In this document: positions 35,814 to 44,599 of the stretch, piece after piece
Layout of the letters: each line of letters starts with the position of its first letter
Numbering within the stretch: position 1 is the stretch's first letter
DNA from: Brachybacterium aquaticum
GTDB lineage: Bacteria; Actinomycetota; Actinomycetes; Actinomycetales; Dermabacteraceae
Length of the DNA stretch: 64,000 nt
Direction of reading: 5' to 3'
Assembly: GCF_014204755.1 (NCBI RefSeq)
Contig: NZ_JACHLZ010000001.1
Location: 3,224,001-3,288,000, forward strand
Notes under the pieces: model-generated
Databases searched by the model: none
The model's input: only the letters and a program-made list of their open reading frames with translations
Told to the model about the DNA's origin: nothing
Made by a program: the position numbers and the translations under genes

Positions 35814-37496
35814 ATGTCCCTCCCCGGAGCCCGCCCCGTCCGCGCCCCGCGCGGCACGACCCTCTCCGCCAAGTCCTGGCAGACCGAGGCCCCGCTGCGC
35901 ATGCTCATGAACAACCTCGACCCCGAGGTCGCCGAGCGCCCCGACGACCTGGTCGTCTACGGCGGCACCGGCCGCGCCGCCCGCTCCTGGGAGGCGTTCG
36001 ACGCGATCGTCGACACCCTGAAGGACCTCGAGGACGACGAGACGCTGCTGGTCCAGTCCGGCAAGCCCGTCGGCGTGCTGCGCACCAACGAGTGGGCGCC
36101 GCGCGTGCTCATCGCCAACTCCAACCTCGTCCCCGACTGGGCGAACTGGCCGGAGTTCCGGCGCCTGGAGTCCGAGGGCCTGACCATGTACGGCCAGATG
36201 ACCGCCGGGTCCTGGATCTACATCGCCACCCAGGGCATCCTCCAGGGCACCTACGAGACCTTCGCCGCGGTCGGCAAGAAGCGCTTCGGCGGCAGCCTCT
36301 TCGGCACCATCACCCTCACCGGCGGCTGCGGCGGCATGGGCGGTGCCCAGCCCCTCGCCGTCACCCTCAACGGCGGCGTCTGCCTCATCGCCGACGTGGA
36401 CCGCACCCGCCTCGAGCGCCGCGTCCACAAGCGCTACCTCGACGAGATCGCCACCGACCTCGACGACGCGATCGTGCGCGCCAATCGCGCCAAGGAGGAG
36501 GGCCGCGCGCTCTCCATCGGCATCGTCGGCAACGCCGCGGAGGTCTTCCCTGCCCTGCTCGAGCGCCACCGCGCCGGCGACGTGCACATCGACGTGGTCA
36601 CCGACCAGACCTCCGCCCACGACCCGCTGAGCTACCTGCCCACCGAGGTCGCGCTCGAGGACTGGCAGCGCGAGGCCGAGGCCGACCCCGAGGGCTTCAC
36701 CAAGAAGTCCCGCGAGGCGATGGCCCGCCAGGTCAAGGCCATGGTCGAGTTCCAGGACGAGGGCGCGGAGGTCTTCGACTACGGCAACTCCATCCGCGAC
36801 GAGGCCCGCCATGCCGGCTACGACCGCGCCTTCGAGTTCCCCGGCTTCGTCCCCGCCTACATCCGTCCCCTGTTCTGCGAGGGCCTCGGCCCGTTCCGCT
36901 GGGTGGCGCTGTCCGGCGACCCCAACGACATCGCCGTCACCGACGCCGCGCTGAAGGAGCTGTTCCCCGAAAACGAGCACCTGCACCGCTGGCTCGACGG
37001 CGCGGCGGAGAAGGTCGAGTTCGAGGGCCTGCCCGCCCGCATCTGCTGGCTCGGCTACGGCGAGCGGCACAAGGCCGGGATGCTCTTCAACGACCTGGTC
37101 CGCGACGGGAAGGTCAAGGCCCCCATCGTCATCGGCCGCGACCACCTCGACTCCGGCTCCGTCGCCTCCCCGTACCGCGAGACCGAGGCGATGCTCGACG
37201 GCTCCGACGCGATCTCCGACTGGCCGCTGCTGAACGCGCTGACCGCCGCGAGCTCGGGCGCGACCTGGGTGTCCCTGCACCACGGCGGCGGCGTCGGCAT
37301 CGGCCGCTCCCAGCACGCCGGCCAGGTGGGCCTCGCCGACGGCACCGACCTCGCCCGCCGCAAGCTCGAGCGCCTGCTCACCAACGACCCCGCCATGGGC
37401 GTGATCCGCCACGTCGACGCCGGCTACTCGCGGGCCGACGAGGTCGCCCACGAGCGCGGCGTCCGCGTCCCCATGACCCCCACCCGGCGGGACTGA
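35814..37496 (+). CDS. hutU: urocanate hydratase
   Basis: 560-residue enzyme turning urocanate into imidazolonepropionate with tightly bound NAD+. The length fits (about 555). Conserved blocks: [30 protein letters not shown], the NAD-binding [41 protein letters not shown], and [20 protein letters not shown] at 35814 after AGGAGCCGAAG. First gene of the hutUI-yjiH unit; 11 bp separate it from hutI. Confidence 0.96.
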   Translation: MSLPGARPVRAPRGTTLSAKSWQTEAPLRMLMNNLDPEVAERPDDLVVYGGTGRAARSWEAFDAIVDTLKDLEDDETLLVQSGKPVGVLRTNEWAPRVLIANSNLVPDWANWPEFRRLESEGLTMYGQMTAGSWIYIATQGILQGTYETFAAVGKKRFGGSLFGTITLTGGCGGMGGAQPLAVTLNGGVCLIADVDRTRLERRVHKRYLDEIATDLDDAIVRANRAKEEGRALSIGIVGNAAEVFPALLERHRAGDVHIDVVTDQTSAHDPLSYLPTEVALEDWQREAEADPEGFTKKSREAMARQVKAMVEFQDEGAEVFDYGNSIRDEARHAGYDRAFEFPGFVPAYIRPLFCEGLGPFRWVALSGDPNDIAVTDAALKELFPENEHLHRWLDGAAEKVEFEGLPARICWLGYGERHKAGMLFNDLVRDGKVKAPIVIGRDHLDSGSVASPYRETEAMLDGSDAISDWPLLNALTAASSGATWVSLHHGGGVGIGRSQHAGQVGLADGTDLARRKLERLLTNDPAMGVIRHVDAGYSRADEVAHERGVRVPMTPTRRD

Positions 37497-37507
37497 GGAC
37501 CACCCCG

Positions 37508-38836
37508 ATGACCGCCCCGACCTCGATGCTGCTGACCGGCATCTCCGAGCTGTGGACCCTGGACCCGGCCCTCGACGACCCCGCCGCGCCCGGCGGCGTC
37601 GCCGAGGGACAGGTCCTGCGGGAGGCGGCGCTGGTGATCCAGGACGGGAAGGTCGCCTGGACCGGCCCGGCGGCGGAGGCCCCGGCCGCCGACGCCCGCG
37701 AGGACCTCGGCGGCCGGGCCGTGCTTCCCGGCTGGGTCGACTCCCACTCCCACCTGGTCTTCGACGGCGATCGCGCCGCCGAGTTCGAGGCGCGGATGGC
37801 GGGGCAGGCCTATGCCGCAGGCGGCATCGGCGTGACCACCTCGGCGACCCGGGAGGCGTCCGACGAGCGCCTGCGCGCCCTCGTGCGCGGCCGCCTCGCC
37901 GAAGCCGCCGCCGGCGGCACCACCACCATGGAGACCAAGACCGGCTACGGCCTCACGGTCGCCGACGAGGCCCGGGCCGCGCGTCTGCTCGCTGACCTCG
38001 CGGCCGACGGGGAGATCGACGAGCTCACCTTCCTCGGCGCGCACCTGGTGCCCGGTGAGTTCGAGGGCCGGGCCGAGGAGTACGTGGACCTGGTCTGCGG
38101 GGAGATGCTCGAGGCCGTCGCCCCGCACGTGCGCTGGATCGACGTGTTCTGCGAGGAGGGCGCCTTCGACCCGGAGCAGTCCGCGAGGGTGCTGCGCGCC
38201 GGGGCGGAGGCCGGGCTCGGCCTGCGCGTCCACGGCAACCAGCTGGGCCGCAGCGGCGGCGTCGCGCTCGCCGCCGAGCTCGGCGCCGCCAGCGTCGACC
38301 ACCTCAACCACCTCGACTCCTCCGACGTCGAGACCCTCGCCGCCACCGCCTCGCGGCCGGTCGCGCCGGAGGGAGGGGTCGCGCCTGAGGGCGCGGGGCC
38401 GTCGGCCGACGGGGGAGCGGCCGACGGTCACTCGTCCGGCCGGCTCACCGTGGACCAGGGGCCGACGGTCGCGACCGTCCTGCCCGCCTGCGACCTCTCC
38501 ACCCGCGCACCGCTCGCCCCCGCGCGGGAGCTGCTGGACGCCGGCGCGGTCCTCGCGATCGCCAGCAACTGCAACCCCGGCACCAGCTACACCAGCGCCA
38601 TGGGCTTCTGCGTCGCCACCGCCGTGCTCCAGATGCGCCTCAGCCTCGCCGAGGCGCTGCGCGCCGCGACCCGCGGCGGGGCGCTCGCCCTGCGCCGCAC
38701 CGACGTCGGCCACCTCGGGATCGGCGCCCGCGCCGACCTGCACGTGCTCGATGCCCCCGCCGCCATCCATCTCGCCTACCGCCCCGGCATGCCGCTCACC
38801 CACCAGGTGCTGCGCGCCGGGGTGCGCGTCCACTGA
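37508..38836 (+). CDS. hutI: imidazolonepropionase
   Basis: 442-residue amidohydrolase opening the imidazolone ring to formimidoyl-glutamate. Metal ligands: DSHSHLVFDGDR (HxH), HLVPGEF, LRVHGNQLG and SVDHLNHLDSSD, then IASNCNPGTSYT with the final Asp/Asn. Compared with other HutI proteins it has an extra hydrophilic insert of about 35 residues after SRPVAPEGGV (about residue 290) that encodes the common GPSADG word from the TCGGCCGA palindrome. ATG at 37508 follows GAGGACCACC. Confidence 0.93.
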   Translation: MTAPTSMLLTGISELWTLDPALDDPAAPGGVAEGQVLREAALVIQDGKVAWTGPAAEAPAADAREDLGGRAVLPGWVDSHSHLVFDGDRAAEFEARMAGQAYAAGGIGVTTSATREASDERLRALVRGRLAEAAAGGTTTMETKTGYGLTVADEARAARLLADLAADGEIDELTFLGAHLVPGEFEGRAEEYVDLVCGEMLEAVAPHVRWIDVFCEEGAFDPEQSARVLRAGAEAGLGLRVHGNQLGRSGGVALAAELGAASVDHLNHLDSSDVETLAATASRPVAPEGGVAPEGAGPSADGGAADGHSSGRLTVDQGPTVATVLPACDLSTRAPLAPARELLDAGAVLAIASNCNPGTSYTSAMGFCVATAVLQMRLSLAEALRAATRGGALALRRTDVGHLGIGARADLHVLDAPAAIHLAYRPGMPLTHQVLRAGVRVH

Positions 38837-38847
38837 GGAGGCCGTCG

Positions 38848-40236
38848 ATGACGACGCCCACGCCCGTTCCCGGGGACCAGCCCTTTGCCCGCTCCGCCCA
38901 CGCTCGCGCCGAGTCCGTGATCTGCGCCGACGGCACCGAGCGGAGCATCCCGCCGCGCCGTTGGCGCTTCTTCCTCTACAGCGCACTCGGCATCGTGATG
39001 TTCTTCGTGAGCGTGGAGATCGGCGGGAAGTCCACGATCCTCGTCGACCATGCCCTGACGCTCGTGCGCTGGGTGCTCGGCCCCGCCGTGCCCTGGGTGG
39101 TGGTCGCCCTCGTGGTGCTCGGGACCGTGCGCCCCTTCGTCACCGGCTCCTGGCGCAGCTCCCGGCTGCGCACCGCCTTCGCCTTCGCGAACATCCTCGG
39201 CCTGGTCGTGGCGGTCTGCGCGGCGCTCGGCTATTACCCCGGCCCCCTCGCCAACCCCGACATCGGCCCGTTCCTCTGGGAGCGGCTCGGCATCCCGGTG
39301 GGGCTCATCGTCCCCGTCGGTGCCGTGTTCCTCGCCCTGTTGATCAACTACGGGCTGATGGAGTTCATCGGCGTGCTGGTCCAGCCGATTATGCGCCCGG
39401 TGTGGAAGGTGCCCGGCCGTGCCGCGGTCGACGCCGTCGCCTCCTTCGTCGGCTCCTACTCCCTCGCCCTGCTGATCACCGACCGCGTCTACCGTGAGGG
39501 CCGGTACACCGGCAAGGAGGCCGCGATCATCGCGACCGGCTTCTCCACCGTGTCCGCGACCTTCATGGTGATCGTCGCGGACACCCTCGCGCTGATGGAG
39601 CACTGGACGCTCTACTTCTTCCTCACCTTCGCGATCACCTTCGCCGTCACCGCGATCACTGTGCGCATCCCTCCGCTGCGGGGCATCCCCGACGAGCCCT
39701 ACGAGGGCGTGCAGCACCTGCCCGAGCCCGTCTCCAGCGGCAACCGGATCCGCCAGGCCTGGGACGAGGCGATGCGCGCCCTGGCCATCGCGCCGGGCAT
39801 CGTGCGCGGCAGCTGGGACACCTTCAAGAACGGTGTCCTCATGGCCTCCGCGATCGTCCCCTCGATCCTGTCCGTCGGACTCGCCGGCCTGCTGCTGGCG
39901 ACCTACACCCCCGTGTTCGACGTGCTCGGCTGGGTGTTCGTGCCCTTCGCCTGGTTGGTGCAGCTGCCGGACCCGGCCCTGGCGGGGAAGGCTTTCGCCG
40001 TCGGCATCGCCGAGATGTTCCTGCCCGCCACGATCGTCTCCGGGCACGAGTCCGAGGTGCTGCGCTTCACCGTGGGCGTCACGGCCGTCTCCCAGATCGT
40101 GTTCTTCTCGGCGCTGGTGCCCTCCGTGCTGGCCACCAAGATCCCGGTGAATGTCGGCCAGCTCGTCCTGCTGTGGTTCGAGCGCGTGGTGCTGACGATC
40201 CTCATCGCCGCTCCGCTCGGGCATCTGCTGCTCTAG
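38848..40236 (+). CDS. yjiH: YjiH-family membrane protein, probable histidine-pathway transporter
   Basis: 462-residue membrane protein with about ten helices and the nucleoside-recognition (gate) fold: FAFANILGLVVAVCAALGYYPGP, MEFIGVLVQPIMRPVWKVPGRAAVDAVASFVGSYSLALLITDRVYREGRYTGKEAAIIATGFSTVSATFMVIVADTL in two helices, VGIAEMFLPATIVSG, FSALVPSVLATKIPVN. YjiH-like proteins occur repeatedly inside hut operons and are assumed to import histidine or urocanate; the transport role is unproven. ATG follows GAGGAGG. Twelve bp after hutI. Confidence 0.82.
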   Translation: MTTPTPVPGDQPFARSAHARAESVICADGTERSIPPRRWRFFLYSALGIVMFFVSVEIGGKSTILVDHALTLVRWVLGPAVPWVVVALVVLGTVRPFVTGSWRSSRLRTAFAFANILGLVVAVCAALGYYPGPLANPDIGPFLWERLGIPVGLIVPVGAVFLALLINYGLMEFIGVLVQPIMRPVWKVPGRAAVDAVASFVGSYSLALLITDRVYREGRYTGKEAAIIATGFSTVSATFMVIVADTLALMEHWTLYFFLTFAITFAVTAITVRIPPLRGIPDEPYEGVQHLPEPVSSGNRIRQAWDEAMRALAIAPGIVRGSWDTFKNGVLMASAIVPSILSVGLAGLLLATYTPVFDVLGWVFVPFAWLVQLPDPALAGKAFAVGIAEMFLPATIVSGHESEVLRFTVGVTAVSQIVFFSALVPSVLATKIPVNVGQLVLLWFERVVLTILIAAPLGHLLL

Positions 40237-40287
40237 GGCCGCGGCGCCGACCTGCCAGCGGCGTCGACCTGTCCGCGGCGTCGGCTG

Positions 40288-40356
40288 CATTCACTGGCGG
40301 AATACGGCGATGCTCGCGTCATAGGCGCGAGGAGCGCTCCCCACCGCCTGTGAATG
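40288..40356. repeat. nested hairpin between yjiH and hutH
   Basis: Outer arms CATTCACTGGCGG (40288-40300) and CCGCCTGTGAATG (40344-40356) match at 12 of 13; inside lies CTCGCG (40313-40318) and CGCGAG (40326-40331) around the loop TCATAGG. In the 271-bp gap before hutH, 52 bp past the permease stop. Terminator, processing site or regulatory leader are all possible. Nothing else was recognised in this gap except the ribosome site GAAAGG before hutH. Confidence 0.7.
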
Positions 40357-40507
40357 TCGCGGTCCCGTCCGCGCCGCCGCCCGTCCGCCCGCACTCGTCC
40401 GCCCCGAACCGGTCCGTTCGGCACCCGACCGTCCCGCCCCCTCCGCCTCGTGCCCGCCCTTCACCATCCGCCCCGTGGCCGCCCGCTCCGTCACCGAAAG
40501 GCTCCCC

Positions 40508-42082
40508 ATGACCGCCACCGCAGCCCCCTCCACCCCCGCTCAGGCCGCCCCCGTCGTCCTGAACTCCTCCGGGATCACCGCCGCCGACGTCCTCGCCGTC
40601 GCCCGCCACGGCGCCCGCGTCGACCTCTCCCCGGAGGCGCGCGAGAACGTCGCCGCCGTGCGCCGCCACATCGAGGAGCTCGCCGCGTCCTCGACCCCCG
40701 TCTACGGGGTCTCCACCGGCTTCGGCGCCCTCGCCGACACCTCCATCAAGCCCTCCATGCGTCACGCCCTGCAGCGCTCGCTGATCCGCTCCCACGCCGC
40801 GGGTGCCGGTCCCGAGGTCGAGACCGAGGTGGTGCGCGCCTTGATGCTGCTGCGCGCCCGCACCCTCGCCTCCGGCCGCACCGGCGTGCGCCCCGTCGTC
40901 GTCGAGACGATGCTTGCGCTGCTGAACGCGCACATCACCCCGATCGTCCACGAGTACGGCTCCCTCGGCTGCTCCGGCGACCTCGCGCCGCTGTCCCACT
41001 GCGCGATCGTGCTCATGGGGGAGGGCCGCGCCCGCGACCGCGACGGTGTGGAGCGCCCCGTCCCGGAGCTGCTCGAGGAGGCCGGGATCGAGCCGGTGCT
41101 GCTCGAGGAGAAGGAGGGCCTGGCGCTGATCAACGGCACCGACGGCATGCTCGGCATGCTGCTGATGGCGCTCGCGGACCTCGACGAGCTGGTCCGCACC
41201 GCCGACCTCACCACCGCCCTGTCCGTGCAGGGCCTGCGCGGACGCGACACCGTGTTCCGCCCCGAGCTGCACGCGCCGCTGCGCCCCCATCCCGGTCAGG
41301 AGGCGTCGGCCGCGAACATCCTCGCACTTCTCGAGGGCTCGCCGATCGTCGCCGACGTCGCCTCCGAGGGCTCCCGCGTCCAGGACGCCTACTCGCTGCG
41401 CTGCGCACCCCAGGTCGCCGGCGGCGTCCGCGACACGATCGAGCATGCCCGCACCGTCGCCCTGCGGGAGCTCGACTCCGCCATCGACAACCCCGTCGTC
41501 CTCGAGGACGGCACCGTCACCTCCAACGGCAACTTCCACGGCGCCCCCGTCGCCTACGTGCTCGACTTCCTCGCCGTCGTCTCCGCGGACCTCGCCTCCA
41601 TCGCCGAGCGCCGCACCGACCGGATGCTCGACAAGTCCCGCTCCCACGGCCTGCCGCCCTTCCTCGCCGACGATCCCGGCGTGGACTCCGGCTTCATGAT
41701 CGCCCAATACACCCAGGCCGGCCTCGTCTCCGAGACGAAGCGACTGGCCGTCCCCGCGAGCGTGGACTCGATCCCCTCCTCCGCCATGCAGGAGGATCAC
41801 GTCTCCATGGGCTGGCACGCAGCACGCAAGCTGCGCACCAGCGTCGAGAACCTCCGCCGCGTCCTCGCGATCGAGCTGCTGACCGCCGCCCGCGCGATCG
41901 ACCTCCGCGCGCCGCTGGTCCCGTCGGCCGCCTGCGCGGCCGCGATCGCCGTGCTGCGCGAGGACGTCGAGGGGCCCGGCCCGGACCGCTTCCTCGCGCC
42001 CGACATCGCCGCCGCCGAGGCGCGACTGCTGGACGGAAGCGTGCTGGCCGCCGCGAGCGAAGTGGTCGGGCCGCTGCGCTGA
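40508..42082 (+). CDS. hutH: histidine ammonia-lyase
   Basis: 524-residue enzyme releasing ammonia from histidine to form urocanate, first step of the pathway. The MIO cofactor tripeptide is Cys-Ser-Gly (EYGSLGCSGDLAPLSH) rather than Ala-Ser-Gly, a variant I recall from other actinobacterial HutH. Other active-site blocks are intact: YGVSTGFGALAD, LINGTDGMLG, QDAYSLRCAPQV, SNGNFHGAPVAY, SIPSSAMQEDHVSMGWHA. ATG at 40508 follows GAAAGG. Separated from yjiH by a hairpin-bearing 271-bp gap, so it may have its own promoter. Confidence 0.96.
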   Translation: MTATAAPSTPAQAAPVVLNSSGITAADVLAVARHGARVDLSPEARENVAAVRRHIEELAASSTPVYGVSTGFGALADTSIKPSMRHALQRSLIRSHAAGAGPEVETEVVRALMLLRARTLASGRTGVRPVVVETMLALLNAHITPIVHEYGSLGCSGDLAPLSHCAIVLMGEGRARDRDGVERPVPELLEEAGIEPVLLEEKEGLALINGTDGMLGMLLMALADLDELVRTADLTTALSVQGLRGRDTVFRPELHAPLRPHPGQEASAANILALLEGSPIVADVASEGSRVQDAYSLRCAPQVAGGVRDTIEHARTVALRELDSAIDNPVVLEDGTVTSNGNFHGAPVAYVLDFLAVVSADLASIAERRTDRMLDKSRSHGLPPFLADDPGVDSGFMIAQYTQAGLVSETKRLAVPASVDSIPSSAMQEDHVSMGWHAARKLRTSVENLRRVLAIELLTAARAIDLRAPLVPSAACAAAIAVLREDVEGPGPDRFLAPDIAAAEARLLDGSVLAAASEVVGPLR

Positions 42083-42139
42083 GGCGCCATCGGCCGACGG
42101 GGAGGCGCCATGCGCTGGGAGACGCCATCGGCCGACGGG
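42081..42139. repeat. three imperfect 20-bp direct repeats
   Basis: GAGGCGCCATCGGCCGACGG at 42081-42100, a shortened copy at 42102-42120 and a third at 42121-42139. The first begins at the hutH stop codon region. Carries the TCGGCCGA palindrome twice. Confidence 0.75.
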
Positions 42140-42249
42140 ACTGTCGGAGACGCGGCGGGTCCGTCGGCCGTTCCGTCCGAGAGGCGCGGGAACGCGCAGG
42201 TCCCGCGTCATGAGCGGGAGGTCACCGCGGAAGGAGGGACGTCGGGGGT

Positions 42250-42355
42250 GGCGGGGGAGTAGCCTCACCAGCGCCGCTCGATGTCTCCAGCGACAGTCGA
42301 GCCGCACATCCCCGTCCCCTGTTCCCGGGACCTCCTCGACCCGGGCCGCCTGAAA
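42250..42355 (+). ncRNA. candidate yybP-ykoY (manganese) riboswitch
   Basis: GGGGGAGTAGCC at 42253-42264 matches the hallmark GGGGAGUAGC of the yybP-ykoY class. A GGCGG (42250-42254) can pair with CCGCC (42346-42350) to form the closing stem, and the TGAAAG after it sits next to the TerC ribosome site. TerC genes are the classic targets of this Mn(II)-sensing RNA. The middle of the fold could not be verified by eye. Confidence 0.5.
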
Positions 42356-42363
42356 GAAGTCCC

Positions 42364-43347
42364 ATGGGAGAACTCCATCTCGGGTTCGAGATCGTCGCGC
42401 TGGTCGTGCTCTGCGCGATCCTGCTCGCCGACCTCCTGCTCGTCCTCAAGCGGCCCCACGTGCCCTCCATGAAGGAGTGCGCGGCGTGGATCGGCTTCTA
42501 CGTCGGCCTCGCGCTGGTGTTCGCCGTGGTGCTCTTCTTCGTGGGCGGCGCGAAGCCCTCCTCCGAGTTCGTCACCGGCTGGCTGCTCGAGTACTCCCTC
42601 AGCGTCGACAACCTCTTCGTCTTCATCCTGATCATGGCGAAGTTACAGGTGCCCAGGAAGTACCAGCAGGAAGCGCTGATGGTGGGCATCATCATCGCCC
42701 TCATCGCGCGCGGCCTGTTCATCCTGGTCGGCGCCGTGATCATCGACCGCTTCGTGGCGGTGTTCTACCTGTTCGGCCTGTTCCTGCTGTACACCGCGTG
42801 GAAGCAGGCCTTCGAGGACGAGGGCGACAACGCCGAGTCCCCGATCATGCGCGTGGTGCGGAAGTTCATCCCCGTCTCCGAGGAGTACGACGGGAACAAG
42901 ATCCGCACCGTCGTGGACGGGAAGAAGATGTTCACCCCGATGCTGATGGTCTTCATCACCCTCGGCCTCACCGACGTCATGTTCGCCCTGGACTCGATCC
43001 CCGCGATCTTCGGCGTCACCCGCAACCCGTTCCTTGTCTTCACCGCGAACATCTTCGCGCTCATGGGCCTGCGCCAGCTCTACTTCCTGCTCGGCGGCAT
43101 GCTGGATCGCCTGGCCTACCTGCACTACGGCATCGCCGCGATCCTCGGCTTCATCGGCATCAAGCTGCTGATCCACGCGATCCACGAGGCGCCGCTGGAC
43201 TTCATCCCCGGCTTCCACGCGCTCGAGCGCATCCCCGAGGTGCCGATCTGGATGTCGCTGGGCTTCATCGTCGTCGCCATGGGCGTCTCGATCATCGCCT
43301 CGCTCGTCGCCGCCCGGAAGAAGGACAACGCCGAGCTCGAGGCCTGA
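42364..43347 (+). CDS. TerC family integral membrane protein
   Basis: 327-residue protein with eight or nine membrane helices. It has the paired acidic signatures of TerC/Alx metal exporters: EYSLSVDNLFVFILIM in helix 3 and FITLGLTDVMFALDSIPAIFGV in helix 6. These proteins export manganese or help to load metal into secreted enzymes, and are linked to tellurite resistance only in ter operons, absent here. A manganese riboswitch candidate precedes it and a strong terminator follows. Confidence 0.92.
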   Translation: MGELHLGFEIVALVVLCAILLADLLLVLKRPHVPSMKECAAWIGFYVGLALVFAVVLFFVGGAKPSSEFVTGWLLEYSLSVDNLFVFILIMAKLQVPRKYQQEALMVGIIIALIARGLFILVGAVIIDRFVAVFYLFGLFLLYTAWKQAFEDEGDNAESPIMRVVRKFIPVSEEYDGNKIRTVVDGKKMFTPMLMVFITLGLTDVMFALDSIPAIFGVTRNPFLVFTANIFALMGLRQLYFLLGGMLDRLAYLHYGIAAILGFIGIKLLIHAIHEAPLDFIPGFHALERIPEVPIWMSLGFIVVAMGVSIIASLVAARKKDNAELEA

Positions 43348-43417
43348 GGCCCGGGTCCGGCGCCGCCCAGTCGGCGCGGCCCACCCGGCGTCGCCCGCCC
43401 GGCGCACTGCACAGATC

Positions 43418-43463
43418 GGTCGATCCCGTTCCAGATCCCCCCGGGTATGGAACGGGATCGACC
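43418..43463 (+). terminator. terminator of terC
   Basis: Perfect 16-bp arms GGTCGATCCCGTTCCA (43418-43433) and complement (43448-43463), 14-nt loop, followed by TTTCTG. It may also serve the convergent SDR operon that stops at 43521. Confidence 0.85.
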
Positions 43464-43520
43464 TTTCTGCGTGCGGGGCGGGGTGCGTGGGGCGCGGCCG
43501 GCGTGGTCTCCGACCCCCAC

Positions 43521-44372
43521 TCACAGCGCCGGAGACGCGAACCCTCCGTTGGAGTGCAGCAGCTGCCCCCGGATCCAGGCGCCCTGCTCCGAGAGCAGGA
43601 AGCGCACCAGATCCGCGACGGTGTCCGTGGTGCCCAGTCGCCCGCCGGGCGTCGCCGCGGCGAGGGCCTTGCGGGTCGTGTCATCCATCCAGCCGGTGTC
43701 GATCGGGCCGGGGTTCACGACATTGGTGCGCAGGCCGCGGTCCGCGAGCTCGTGGGTGCCGGCGAGCACCAGCCGGTCCAGCGCCGCCTTGGTCGACCCG
43801 TAGGGCAGGTTGTGCACGGTGTGGTCGCTGGTCAGGGCGATCATCGCCCCGCCGGGCGCCGAATCCGGGCCCCCGTCGGCCGCGACGAGCGGGAGCTGCT
43901 TCGCGAAGGCCTTCAGCAGCAGCCAGGTCGCGCGGACGTTGACCGCGTAGTGGCGGTCGAAGCTCTCCACCGTGGTGTCCAGGAGTGAGGAGTCCACCGA
44001 CTCGCAGTGGCAGGTGACCAGCGCGCCGAGCCGCCCGAGCTCCTGCGTCGCGGTCTCGACGAGCCGGCCCGGCACTGCGGGGTCGGCGACGTCGCCGGGC
44101 AGCAGCACGACCTGTCGGCCGCCAGCCCGCAGCTCCTCGGCAAGAAGGTCCACGTCGGCCTCCGCCCCGAGCACGCGCCGGTCGTAGTCGGCGTGGAAGG
44201 ACAGCGCCAGGTCGAACCCGTCCTCGGCGAGGCCCCGCGCGATCGCGGCACCGATCCCCTGCCGTCGGCCGACGCCGGTGATCAGCGCGGTGCGCGGGAG
44301 CGGGACGGTGCCGTGGGCACCGCTCGGAGCGCCGGACGGAGCGGAACCTGTAGGCGGGGACGGCACCGTCAC
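43521..44372 (-). CDS. short-chain dehydrogenase/reductase
   Basis: 283-residue NAD(P)-dependent oxidoreductase. Cofactor motif ALITGVGRRQGIGAAIARGLA, catalytic YGSTKAALDRL (Y-x3-K) with the upstream Ser in IALTSDHT, and NVVNPGPIDTGW after the active site. GTG at 44372 overlaps the stop of the zinc-ribbon gene in GTGA and has GGAG upstream; a GTG two codons later is possible. Final gene of a three-gene overlapping operon; substrate unknown. Confidence 0.87.
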   Translation of the reverse strand: MTVPSPPTGSAPSGAPSGAHGTVPLPRTALITGVGRRQGIGAAIARGLAEDGFDLALSFHADYDRRVLGAEADVDLLAEELRAGGRQVVLLPGDVADPAVPGRLVETATQELGRLGALVTCHCESVDSSLLDTTVESFDRHYAVNVRATWLLLKAFAKQLPLVAADGGPDSAPGGAMIALTSDHTVHNLPYGSTKAALDRLVLAGTHELADRGLRTNVVNPGPIDTGWMDDTTRKALAAATPGGRLGTTDTVADLVRFLLSEQGAWIRGQLLHSNGGFASPAL

Positions 44373-44599
44373 GCCGAGGCTCCGCGCGTCAGCAGGGCGT
44401 CGGGCTGGAACAGCTCGACCTTCCCGCAGCGGGTGCAGGAGAGCTGGATGACCGTGGGGCTGAACCCGTCCAGGTTGAACAGCGACGCCGAGCTGCTGGA
44501 CATGACCACCCGCCGCGACCAGAACCAGACCTCGCCGCAGTGCGTGCAGGTGACCTGGCGCTCGCCAGCGATCGCGGTGACCGGCTCGTTCGCCGCCAT
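44369..44599 (-). CDS. small zinc-ribbon protein
   Basis: 76 residues with two CxxC pairs: VTCTHCGEVWFWSRRV and IQLSCTRCGKVELFQ, spaced about 35 residues, fitting one structural zinc site. No other domain. ATG at 44599 shares its A with the stop codon of the isochorismatase gene (TGATG) and its own stop overlaps the SDR start (GTGA), so all three are translated together. A role in binding the partner enzyme, RNA or metal is open. Overlooked easily because of its size. Confidence 0.8.
   Translation of the reverse strand: MAANEPVTAIAGERQVTCTHCGEVWFWSRRVVMSSSSASLFNLDGFSPTVIQLSCTRCGKVELFQPDALLTRGASA

Noticed and set aside
40291-40533. Small leftward open frame upstream of hutH
   Set aside because: No ribosome site, composition typical of shadow frames and it overlaps the hutH start and the nested hairpin.
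40961-41010. HutH with Cys-Ser-Gly as a broken MIO site
   Set aside because: The first MIO residue tolerates Cys; I recall the same variant in other actinobacterial enzymes and the rest of the active site is intact.
42364-43347. Tellurite resistance operon
   Set aside because: TerC alone, without terZABDE; manganese handling is more likely.
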